A DNA stretch of 64,000 nucleotides. Origin: Burhinus oedicnemus (taxonomy: Eukaryota > Chordata > Aves > Charadriiformes > Burhinidae). This document shows positions 37,951 through 49,800 of the stretch, one piece after another (the stretch's first letter is position 1; every line of letters begins with the position of its first letter). Both the position numbers and the translations under genes were made by a program. Under the pieces are notes generated by a model. The model had not been told where the DNA came from and did no database searches. It saw only the letters and a program-made list of their open reading frames with translations. The stretch covers positions 1,497,822 to 1,561,821 of the forward strand of contig VFFE01007506.1 in assembly GCA_008921705.1 (NCBI GenBank). Direction: 5' to 3'.

Positions 37951-40900
37951 AAAATACTTTCTGCTTTCGAAATAAAGTGCTGTGGCATTTCTGCACAGGA
38001 ATGTAACTGTCTTGCGTAAATAGGCGCTTGCCGCTAATTAGTGCGGCGGAAAGCAGCTGGTCAGCGCGGTTGGTATTTATGGGACGGCGCCGTCAGTCGT
38101 GTCGTTCCGCTGGCACAAGTATGGTGGCTCAGCGGCAGTGTATAAATAAGGCTGGAGCTCAGATTGGGGCTCAGCATCCGAGGCCTCACACGGGAGCGAG
38201 AGCTGAATTTGTCAGAAGGGGTGGGTGTCGCTGTCACCCCGTCGGAGGGGTGGGACAGGGACGCTGTCAGCGCCGCGCGAGCCGGAGGGAGAAGCGAGCT
38301 GTTCAAGGGCTCATCTTTTGGGAGCTCCAGCATCTCCACGGGACTTTTAATCTAAGTGAGTCTGTGTAGGTGCATGTGCGGCAGCAGTGGGTAGGAAGCC
38401 CCAGATTCCTGAGGGGTCCTGTACCAGCCCCGTCTCGGGTGCCATGGGAAGCGCTGCCTGGTTCTGCAGGGATGCGCCAGCATTTGTTCCAGCAATTGCC
38501 AATTTCAACCATATTCCCCCAGTCTTGATGCTGGTTTCTGTTGTCCTGCCTTACGAGGTGAAAAAACTACATTGGATTTCTGTCTCGCTGTCACACCCTT
38601 TCAAGACCACTGTCCTCAGGACAAGATACTTAACTGTCCTGTTGTACCAGATTGCCATTTCCTTTTCCCCAGAGCAGACACCTCTTCTCTGTTTCCCTGC
38701 CTAAACAATTCTGAGTTTAGTTTCGAGGAAGCCCTCCGTAGACCTGTTAAGGTCAAGCACGTTTCTCAACACCAGTTCCTTGTTCTTCAGCAACAGAAGA
38801 AAAGACATTTTTACGCGTTACATCAGTATAGACGCATGCAAGTGCAGTAAGCTTAAGGTGCAGCTTCAGGATTCATTTATCATGAACAAACTTAATCTCA
38901 TCAAAAAGATCAAGCCCCTTGTTTGAAGAACTGAACCCTTAAATAGCAACCTGTTCCATTCAAAGGAGGTGGATAAAATTTTGGACAAAGTTACAAAAAT
39001 ACATCAAAGTTTTATTTTCCCTATGAATACCTACAAGAGTTTCCTCTACATGTTAATTTGTCACATTGAAGGGATATCCCTTGCAATCTAGTAACTGAAA
39101 ATGATTACATTAAAGCTGACCACGTTCCCCATGCCAGGTTTGAAGCCTTACATTATTTTTCTTAATGCTGCATGTAAGCAATAGAAGTCGAATGCAAACC
39201 GTGTGCTATCCAAGCCACTTTAAAACTATATCCACCACACTCCCTTCAGATAGATTCATTGAGTGTCAATCCTGCATTAGCTTAGAGGGAACTAAAATCC
39301 TGCATATTGGTAAATGAGCTACAGGATTATGTTCTCTATTGTCCCCAAGAGGTAAAAACTTGATGAAGTTCTTTACAGCTGATTTTTTTGACTGCATTAA
39401 TAATTTGTACCTGCCATGATAAAAATTACATACAAAAACATGTATTGTCTGAAAATATCTGGATTTTAATTTTAGTCATAGTGTTAGCAGAGATTGCAGT
39501 GGTTGTAAATGTATATTCTAAGTACAGAGTGGCAGACTGAAACACAATATTGAATGTAATATGTAATATATTCCACTAGTCAATTCAAATTTATGGTTTT
39601 TTGCATATGTACACGTGTATCATTTTGGCAGATTTACATGCCTTGTAACAGCTAATCCATGCTCTGTATTACAGCAAAGTTCTAATGGTCCGGTGAAGAA
39701 GTCTATGCGAGAGAAGGCTGTGGAACGCAGAAATGTTAATAAGGAGCACAACAGTAACTTCAAAGCAGGATACATTCCAATTGATGAAGACCGTCTCCAC
39801 AAGACAGGGTTACGTGGCAGGAAAGGCAACTTGGCCATTTGTGTGATTGTTCTTCTTTTTATTTTGGCTGTCATCAATCTTATTGTGAGTATAATACTTA
39901 GACTGTAAGCAACATCAGGATGTATTTCGTTTTGACGGTTTATTAGAGAAATAAAACTTATTCCAGTATGGCTGAGAAGGACTTAAAATGTACTGAAGGA
40001 GATTTCTTATTTTTCTCCTTTTTTTTGGTTGTTGTTTTGTAGACTGAGCAAGATTAGATAGAATAATCTTGTAACTTCAGTCATGATTATTTCAGTTATC
40101 AACAAGGAACCTACCATTTATGCAACATAGAATTTGGAACCTTGAAAGTGTCTCTCCATTCACAAAACTCAGTAACAGCGAATGTGCAACATGCTATTAA
40201 CGCAGTACAAATACATGCAGGATAAACTCTTATGCCAGGGACATTTTACATATAACAAGAGAGCTGCACATGAGCATTCAGAATTAATGAGCCACTGCAC
40301 TTCAAACCTTCATTGTTGTAACTACCACCTTTTCATTGCTTGATCAATGAGAAGTAATGAATTATTTTTCATAATTCGACATGCACATGTGAAGGTGCTT
40401 TCTTGTAGTTCAAGGGTAAGTATATCCTTAGCTGAGCTACTTTGTTCAGCTAATGATACCATGGTTACCCTTAAACAGGAAAAAGATTTAATTATGGATG
40501 TGATTTAATTTCAAATACATATATTATATATGTGTACAAATTATTTTAGTTACCATTTCAGGTGAGTCTAAAAATTATGTAAAATGCTTTTCATAATTAA
40601 ATGTGTTCTCATGTTTCCATTAGGATTTAAACAGACTAAAGTAAATTCATACCTAAAGTTTACTTAAACGTTAGCATTAATAATTACTTCAAATAAAACA
40701 TCTGGTTAATACAACTCCTTGTTGTGGGAAGGTTGAAACGATCAAAGTAATCTTTGAAAATGTGTGTTTCTCTTTCAGATTACACTAGTTATCTGGGCAG
40801 TGATTCGAATTGGTCCCAATGGTTGTGACAGTATGGAGTTCCATGAGAGTGGCTTGTTACGGTTTAAGCAAGTTTCTGACATGGGCGTTATACATCCATT

Positions 40901-43684
40901 ATATAAAAGCACTGTAGGAGGCAGACGTAATGAAGATTTGGTGATCACTGGAAATAATCAGCCTGTAAGTTGTATCATTAATTGAAAGTTTGTGATCAAC
41001 GCTGTGGAAGTACAGTCATATTATTAATAAACGTTATATTTGAAACATCATTAACTTAATGACTTTGTTTCTGAAGATTGTATTTCAGCAAGGAACAACC
41101 AAGCTTAGTGTGGAAAAAGACAAAACTTCTATTACCAGCGATATTGGGATGGAATTTGTTGACCCACGGACACAAAATACCTTGTTCAGCACAGACTATG
41201 AAACTCATGAATTTCATCTGCCAAATGGAGTTAAAATCTTGAATGTACAAAAGGCCTCTACAGAGAGGGTATGTCTCTTTTAACTGTCTCTTAATTTTTT
41301 TAAAAGCTTATTACAGAATTGCCATAGTTGTAGAGTAAGAAAAAAGTTTACTAATACCATCTTTGAAGCATATTTAGAAAATTGACTAAACGTAGCTAAA
41401 AACACAGCTCTGAAAATGTAAATCACCGTAAAAATTAGAACAGAAATGAAAACCGACATCATTAAATGAGTGTAATGTCTGGAATACCATGCCAACTAGG
41501 TGTGTGTCTTTTTATTAAGCCTAGATAGCGGTTTCAGAAATAAAATTTCTGTGAAAAGCTTCTCTGTTTCTAGTAAGAACTTGCAAAAATAATTACCAGA
41601 ACCTCATGTGTCATTTTCCTTCTATTGGAGATAAATGTTAATACAATTAGAATTTCAAAAGCCTGAGTAAAAGTGTAGAGAACAATCACAGCATTATAGG
41701 AGTTACGTTAATTCATGGCTTCTAGGTTAAACAAGTTCTTAGTTGGTTTCTACATTAAATGTGCTTTATCAGAAAACTAAAAAACCTAAATGCTGGTGTG
41801 TGTACATTTAAAATGCTTATCTTAATGTCAAACTGAAATTTCTTTGTTGCATATCATCACTTATTGTAAAAGATTTACAGATAGAGTCAAGCCCCTAGTT
41901 CTTTTGTATAACATTAGCAGAGTAGTATCAATGGTTTTATAGAGGGTTGAACGTGCCTTAGGAAGCATTGAGGAATCCTGTTAAGGACGAACAAAAAAGA
42001 GAATTTACTTTGCTCTTCTTTGTGTTTCCTCTGCAGGCTAACAAAATAGTATGCTCTAGAAAAAAAAACAAAAAACCAAAAAAACTACCTGTAACTTTAA
42101 ATACATAGGAGGAACAGATTAAATGAAATTAGAGGAGTAAGTTTATATAGTCACTCCTAACAAGAAGCCTGTATTTGCTACCAGTGTTAACTGTGTATCC
42201 CATAAAATCGTCATATGAATTGTTATTTTTATCACAAACAATATGCACACATAAACTATTTCAAATAACCTTCCAAAATTAAGTAGTCCTTATTTTCAAA
42301 TGTGAATGTGGAAATGGGCAGAAACTTCATAGGTGTAATGGGAGAAGGGCAAAAAAGTACATTGAAGGTTTTTTATTAAATTGTGTAGCAATATTTTTAA
42401 GGTAATTAAAGTTACTCAGACAAACCCAAGCAGCACATTTTCATTGATCTGTAATATACTTTTTTTGTTTATGTTCTTAGATTACCAGCAATGCAACCAG
42501 TGATCTAAACATAAAGGTCGATGGCCGTGCTATTGTCCGTGGAAACGAAGGTGTTTTCATCACAGGCAAGACCATTGAGTTTCGAATGGGGGGTAACATG
42601 GAACTTAAAGCAGTAAGTATTTAAAATCAGCATTTTTTGAACAGCTTAGTTTCAAATTCAGGCTGATAATAAACTGATGTAGTTTTATATGGATTCAAAT
42701 TTTATATGAAGTAGTCATGCATAAAAGTTTAGTTGCAGTCAGTGCATTTAGTAAGGTTTTTAAAAGGTGAATTATTGCTTTGCTATTAAATAGCGGTTCA
42801 GTAGTTTTCCCCACGGTGCAATTAAAGCGAAGCTATTGGCCTCTGCACTGAAACAAATACCAAAGGGAATTCATCATCTCTTCTGGAGGTTTTACTGGGG
42901 ACAGCAACCTTTGACGGAGGAGCAGAGCATACAGTTAGGAGCACTACCTTCTGTGCTGCAGCAGCGAGGCTCGCCAGCATTCATTTAAGATTTTTGGACA
43001 TTGTTAAGATTGCAGAGCATATAGAATGATGGAAAAGGTTAAAGGAGGATAAAAAACACAGACTGTCCTGGTTTGAGGCCCAAACCACAACAGAGATACA
43101 TGCGCTTTTAATGTGTGAATGAATTTCATGTATGAATTCAAACACTGATTCCCATTTCACATACATATTTTTAGATTTACTGCATTTGCTAATAGGTCTG
43201 TCAAGTGAAATGCCACACTACTGCTGTCTCTCTCAATATCGATCTACCACTGGAATAGCAAAGTACATTGCTGGCTGTAATTGAGAAATTCATGGGTGTT
43301 ACTCACAAATTTAATTAAAAAATGAAACCTTGTCATATGTACTTTTTTTATTCTGTTGATTTCTACAGCCATACTAAAGATGTCATTGATTTGTTAAACC
43401 AGCTTGTGTGTTTCAAAACCAAAACAACCTGCCTTGTTTACATTTTAAGTTGTACTTTTTTTTTTTCTTCCACTTAATAGGAAAACAGCATTATCCTGAA
43501 TGGAACTGTGATGGTCAGCCCATCACGACTGCCAAGTTCTTCTTACGGGGAACAGTTCAATAACGGCAACTGGCTGCGTTTCAAGCTCTGTATGTGTGCG
43601 GATGGGACACTGTTCAAGGTTCAGGTGACAGGTTATAACATGGGTTGTCAGACTTCTGTCAATCCGTGCGGAGCCACACACTAA
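37499..43684 (+). CDS. SGCB: SGCB, beta-sarcoglycan, 6 coding exons
   Basis: Beta-sarcoglycan is a single-pass type II membrane glycoprotein of the sarcoglycan complex, which stabilises the dystrophin complex at the muscle sarcolemma; loss in human causes limb-girdle muscular dystrophy. Exons: 37499-37522, 39675-39884, 40779-40964, 41077-41268, 42481-42612, 43481-43684, all ending in phase 0 with GT-AG introns. The product has 315 residues (human 318). The start MAAAASEQ follows a GC-rich 5' region and matches the Ala-rich mammalian N-terminus, one Ala run shorter. Visible parts: short basic cytoplasmic N-terminus, membrane helix about residues 60-84 (ICVIVLLFILAVINLI onward), extracellular beta-rich domain, N-glycosylation sites at Asn208 (NAT) and Asn255 (NGT), and the C-terminal cysteine cluster at 285, 287, 304 and 311 (CMCADG, NMGCQ, NPCG). 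No lesions seen. Confidence 0.97.
43064..43092. repeat. Miniature relic: LTR ends joined, in SGCB intron 5
   Basis: TGTCCTGGTTTGAG is followed directly by GCCCAAACCACAACA. The first part is identical to the first 14 bases of the solo LTR at 5933. The second closely matches that LTR's last 15 bases. The inner TGGTTTG/CAAACCA arms form a hairpin. No clear target-site duplication was seen. Confidence 0.55.
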
Positions 43685-46320
43685 AACACAAACCACTACC
43701 AGGAGAGTTCTCTTTTGTGTTTACATATATTTGTATGAAGTAATTGCATGCCTTCAAGGATTTCTGTTTTTACAGCAGTTTATACTAACATTTATTACAT
43801 ACTATTTTTAAGCAAAGGCTGTTATGTTCAACAGTATTATGTCACCATCCTGCCATAATAGTGGCACTGATTTAGTAAGCTCTCAGTCTACATGCATACT
43901 GAAGTACCTTCCTGAATTGAGATCAGTTGAATATATTTAAAGAATGTGATCTTATCAACAATCTTGACTGCCTTCAGTTGCCTTTAGAGGAGGTTTTTGT
44001 CATACATCCGAAGACCTCGAGGGCTGCTGAGAACACAACTGCGATCTGAAGTACGTCAGCAGGAATGTTGATTTGTTGTTGGAAGTGGATTTGCTTAGGA
44101 CAGCTGAAGCGGCAAATTTTTGTCTTCTCTTCATTTCTTGCCAAAGGTCGATAGAATGATTTCCCCCAAAATTATCTGGTTTACCATATGTGTACTAAGA
44201 GAGGGGTAATGGCAGATTCACTTTAAAATACTGCATTTTTTCTGCCATATATTCTTGTGTAGTTAAAGAAAAAATTATGCTAGCACAAATAATATTTGCA
44301 AAGTAATATCAAGTGTGGAAATGTAACTTCAGTTTTGAAATAGTCTTGTGATTATTGAAGTGTTGCTTGAGCTCCCATTCTCTCTGTGGCATTCTACAGT
44401 TGCTTAATTTATGTGAAGTATTTATAAAATGTGTTTATATTAGAAGTACAGTTTCAAAGATGTACTTATAACTTGCTCACTACCCAAAGAAAGTATTTTC
44501 CTGGGTGCTTTAATGTGAACAATGAACAGGTAATAATCTAAAGCATGACTGTTGCAGCAGTGTCCGAGATCAGATCTTTTTCCCCATAAATGTCAGTACT
44601 GATGCATTACTGAGAACCCACAGAATTAAATTCCAAAGTTAAACTGCAGGTCTATAATTCTAAATGTGATGGTATCAATCCTGTGACAGCAGACACACGT
44701 ATCTGAATTTGTGAAGTGAAACTGTGTCTATGGTGAACTGGGGCCTTATAGAAACTATTACAGCCTTGTAACTGCTTTTGCCGAAGTAAGGTGTTCTGTA
44801 CGAAAAACAGACCAGCTCATTGTAAGTCTCCCACTCCTCCCTCCCCGTGTATTTTCTTCAGTTTAAAATAGTTTTGTTTTGCAGTAGCATCAAATAACCT
44901 TAATAATGGAGGCCATAAAGTTGACTTTGCAAGTAGCTTTTTCACAGGTTTTTCTAGATAAGCACATGCTTCTCTTCCTAAAAGTTGTGCAAATGTTACA
45001 CATTAACTTCAGGATCCGTCATTTCTTGTGGGAAGATAAACTATCTACCTTTGTTTGACAGCTCTCAAAGTACACAGAATTCCACAAAATACAAATCAGC
45101 TCCTGCTGCAACAAGAACTTTGTATCTAAGGTCCCACTTTCTGTATTTACTAGAAGTCAGAAAGTCCTCATGCCGGATGTGTATGGGTGGAAGTGGTTTC
45201 TAGAGGGGGATCCTTAGGTCAGGCATTACGCCACACGGGAGGTCAGAGGGGTCACGTTTCCCTCATTGCTCTAAGGCAGAGGCGGATTTTGATGCTCAGT
45301 AGTTGTTGGGGGGTGGACAGCAGTGAAGCTGTTCTAACAAAAACAGACTAAAATGTAGCGAAAGCCACTGAATTGCTCACATTAAAGATTATGGGAAAGT
45401 ACTAACATTTTGCATACTGCCTTCATGAACTTCACAGCTTTACTACGGTTAATGTTTATTACCCACTTCAACACACATTTTGCTGAAAACATGCACACGT
45501 ATCTGCTGCTAAGTAGTGCCCTAATTAATACCTGTTACCATTAAGAGGAGGAAATAAACTATAACATTTTTAGAATTTTCACTCATGCTAATGGAAGTTT
45601 GTCACTTTATTTTTATATATATAAATACACAGGTATAAAAATATAAGCAGCAGCATCCTTGAAGCTGAAACAGATCTTGAAAGTGACGCATACTGCCTCA
45701 GTCAAGTAGATTACATGTGAAGAACATATTAAAGCTCTTCTTTGGTTACTACTGACGTGCCTATATGCTAGTATTGCATTCTTATAATTATCAAGAGTTC
45801 TTTTTAAAATACTGTATGCAACACAGCTGAAAGATTTGTCACAAAGGTACTCTTAAATCATGGTCTGGAGAATTGGTTTTGAAGTGCGGATTTTTTGTCA
45901 AAATGTACCAAAACCGATCATACAAATACCAAATGAAATTATCAATTTGTTAGCCACTATTTATGTATTGTTAATATATTTTTTTGCCTTCACTATAGTT
46001 TGAGAAATGCTGGCACCACACATGCCCTGTGTGGTGCATTTATTTGTTGTTTATCTTCTAACTGCCTAAGCTACATTTTTCTGTATGTATTTAAAACGTG
46101 TGGCACATGATTTATTTCAGTCCCACAGATGCACTTAAGATTCTGTGTGTTTAAAGTACATCCTCTGTGTAAAATACCATCCTGGGTATGCTGAAACAAC
46201 TTACATGTGAAGAGTTCTCAGCATATGTAAAGGTGGTGATTGTTTCAATAGGTGAAAGACAACTGAATTTGTAATCTTTGTTTTGAAATGGAACAATAAA
46301 TTCTACAACGCGGCTGTGGT
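43685..46320 (+). other. SGCB: SGCB 3' untranslated region
   Basis: AT-rich sequence follows the SGCB stop with no open frame of interest. An AATAAA signal at 46,295-46,300, with a GT-rich stretch just after it, marks a likely cleavage site near 46,320. A 3' UTR of about 2.6 kb is similar in scale to the long one of mammalian SGCB. Earlier polyadenylation signals may also be used. Confidence 0.6.
46295..46300 (+). promoter_or_regulatory. SGCB: Polyadenylation signal AATAAA, probable SGCB end
   Basis: AATAAA followed about 15-30 bases later by GCTGTGGTTCACAAGTGTTA, a GT-rich downstream element. It is the last such signal before LRRC66. Confidence 0.55.
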
Positions 46321-46811
46321 TCACAAGTGTTATTTGTAAGAATATAGTTTTCCATTAAAAATAAGTGCTTGTGTTACTGACAGGGGAACTAGTATTTTAT
46401 TAACTGTAGGTATGAAAGTCATCCCACATCTATTCGTCATGGATTGTATCTGGTGGACTTTGCTCAGTGGTAATTGCGTATGATACCTGAAGTAGAGTTC
46501 AAAAGTCTCCACTGTTGTTAGTTCACAAGTTCCTGAGAAGCTGTGTTTCACGACCGAAGGGCTGGAAAAGAAAGAAAAGGTTCGGATTGTTTTTTGGGAG
46601 AGGTGGAGGGGAGGTGGAAGGTTACCAGTTTATGAATGTTCTTTTTGAAACATACCTAAGACTCCAAAACCGAACGTTTAAGGCAGAACGTTGGTAATGC
46701 ATTGGGTGTTTGTTTAGTGTTGATTTTTTTTTATGTCAAAGTATTTCCGCTTTCTACTTAACTCTTCTTATGCCGACCTTACTATAATTTTACATTTTAC
46801 ATATAGATACT

Positions 46812-49800
46812 ATGGATAACTTTCACCTGAGTGTCATTGCTGTGGCCCTTTACTTTAATCTTCCTGGATCAGTGGGAACCAAGTCACAGCGGAGTCTTCT
46901 TGATACACATCACCGTTCAGACTGCAAGTGGGATGGGGAGCGCGTAGTGAATTGTTCTTTTACCGGAATATCTGCTATTCCAGAAGACATACTGCAAACA
47001 GCAATAACGGCTGATCTTAGCTACAATAATATTAAAACTTTTATGTGCACTGATGGAAGAAAGGAAGAATGGATGCTACACCACCTGAATCTCAGTAACA
47101 ACCTGATTTCTGAACTCTCTTTAACTACTTGTAGAAATTTACCTGTTTTAGAAACTCTAAACCTCAATGGTAATGCCATCCACACCCTCACACTGGACAC
47201 ACCTACGCCTGCACGTGGGTCTAGAAAGTATGGAAAAGTAGATCGTCTCCTGCCTGCTTTGAAAGTATTGTCAGTGGAAAGAAATAATCTTAATACAGTT
47301 CCAAGAGGTAAGCATTTCAAAATCTTTAAGGACCTCACTCCCAACGGGCAAGTTGGTTTTGGATACAATTTCATCTGATCTTGCTCAATGCAGAATGTGA
47401 CTGTCCGCTTGTTTAGGTACACTTAAGGTAAGGGAAAGTTCCAGCTGCGTGCAAATACAGAGACTGGAGCAAATGGGTTGTTTCGGTTTAGGTTGGTGGT
47501 TTTTATACAGTCTTTGCAATCGTAACGCTTTAATGTCGGTCAAATATAACCAAATTTATCCCCTGAGAGCCCAAGCAGTATTTTTCCTTGTTGTACAGAA
47601 AGGGAAGTAAGGATCTTTGGAAAAACACCAGCCTCCACAACCCGGTCGTGAACCTTAACATCAAGAAAATTACAGATAATGAATTCCACACTACTCTTCA
47701 GAAGAGTCAATATTCTTTCAATAAAACTTGCTCCAGTTTCAGTATTTCACGAAGACAGGAAAATACATTTTGTTCAGTCAAAACAATTTCGCTTTGTGCC
47801 ATCTGACACCCAACCAAAGCGACACCTTCTAGTAACAGGAGAGGGCCGTAAGGTTTCGATAGATTTTAGAAATAGTGTTTGCCAGTCACCAAACTACGCT
47901 AGGCATCGTAGCCTTTATGACAGCCTCTGTCCTCATTAACAGGTGGTGCACGTTCTCCACACAGGGTTTAACCAAGGCAGGAGCTACAGTACGAGCAACA
48001 CTATCCTAGATGCTGTTTGCTGAATTTAATTGATCTCTGATAACATCACCAGATTCATTAGCTCTAGATTTTGAAAACACTGGGGCAGGGGGGCAGGCAG
48101 CAAACCAAAACCACACATCTCAAAGTCAGACAAAGGGAATAATTTTGCACCTACACAGGGTCCTCAAAGGTCTATTTTTCTCCTTTTTTGATACTAAATA
48201 TTTCTCTGGCATGCAGGAAAACGTTTTGCTTAATTATTTTGTAGTATCTGTAAGGTTCCCATCTAGACAGTATAGAAAAGCTACATTATAAAAAACACTG
48301 ATGCAGATTTGATTTGTTTTGATAAATAAATATAATGACACCCGATAGGATGCCTCAGTGGGTCAGACAGATCAACCCTTTTCTCCAGAAGACTCAATTT
48401 TTAGATGTTAAGTCAAATTGCTACGCATCACAGCACTGTGCTTCAAATTATATTTAAATCCCATATTCATTTAAATGCAGGTTCCGAACTTTATTTTCCT
48501 CCTCCAGAATGCCTCACTAGCATTCTAGTTTTTAAGCTCTGGTGAGGAAACACAAACTGGATTTCTAAAGCAGGGAGGTTTGGCCACAGAGAAACCCTTC
48601 TCCCAGCTGCCACCCCAGTGTCGGGCTGCTGTGCCAGTGTGTATTTTTGGCACAAATTTAGCTTCCAGGAAGCATCCAAACTACCATTCTTCATGCAGGT
48701 GCAAGGAAGAATTTATGAAGTGCCAGAAGTTCTGAATGCATTTCCTACCAGCTACCTCTAGTTTTACGGCAGGAATGAATCATTCCTTCTGCTTTTCCCA
48801 ATAAACCCAATGATGAATTACTCAGCAAACAGTACACTGGAATAAGGCATTTCCAGTAAACCAGATGACACCAAGGGCAAAATTTTGAAGGAGAACTAAT
48901 ATTTTCTCAACAAAGCCATATGATCAAAAATCACTTTAGAGTGACATTCCGGTGTTACGAATGGTGGTGATGCTGAGCGCTCGAGTGCCTGCCTTCCCAC
49001 GGGAACTCACAGGCTGGAGCTCTGGGGCTGCCTGCACAGCAGCAAACAAAACCGAGGGATCTCCAGCCTTCAAAAGGGCTACTTACAGCCAGACAGCTGC
49101 TGTCGTAACTCGGATATGCTGAAGAATATACTGTCATGCCTCACAAATCACACACACAGGCACATGCAACAACATGGTTTTGGTTTCAGTCAGGTTTACA
49201 CCCTATGAATATGGTTCAAGTAATTCCACATATGAAAAACTCTCGTGAAGTTGCAGATAGCAATGAACGGGAGCTGGTGTATCACCTTTTGCATCTCCAT
49301 CTTTTATTTACATAATTTATTTATTATTTAATTTATTTATTTTTATTTAATTTGGATATTACAAACTGAGTATATTCCACCCTTTTCACACTCCTCCTTC
49401 CCTACCTCCAGTTCTCCAGAGAAGCGTGCTTGAAGTACAGAGGTCACAGTCGATACACGAAGGAATGTTACTGCTTTTACGGAGATGTGAATTTTTAAAA
49501 CAGGCGTTGATTGCAAATGTATTAATGCGCCTGCTGTCGATGCTACGGAACTTTTAGAATGGGACAACCTCTGAATAGAAAAGGCATAATAACACAAAGC
49601 CTGCAGCCGCTCGTTCCAATAGACAGGAATGGAAGGAATTTTGTTGCAAAGAATTTTAAAAAGCCACTTGATGCAATTGGGAAAACAAGAACGTGAAATG
49701 TAAAGTAGTTTTGTTCTTCCTAGGACTAGGCCTGCTGCAATCTTTACAAACTGTCCGCTTGTCATCCAATGGCATACGACACATTGATCCGAATGATTTC

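Noticed and set aside
36774..38006. Open frame of about 410 codons across the CpG island
   Set aside because: It overlaps SPATA18 exon 1, the promoter and SGCB exon 1 in other frames; composition is Arg/Ala/Gly/Pro only, as expected for CpG-island DNA.
42784..42978. GC-richer block in SGCB intron 5 considered as an extra exon
   Set aside because: SGCB exons 5 and 6 join in phase without it and no family match was seen.
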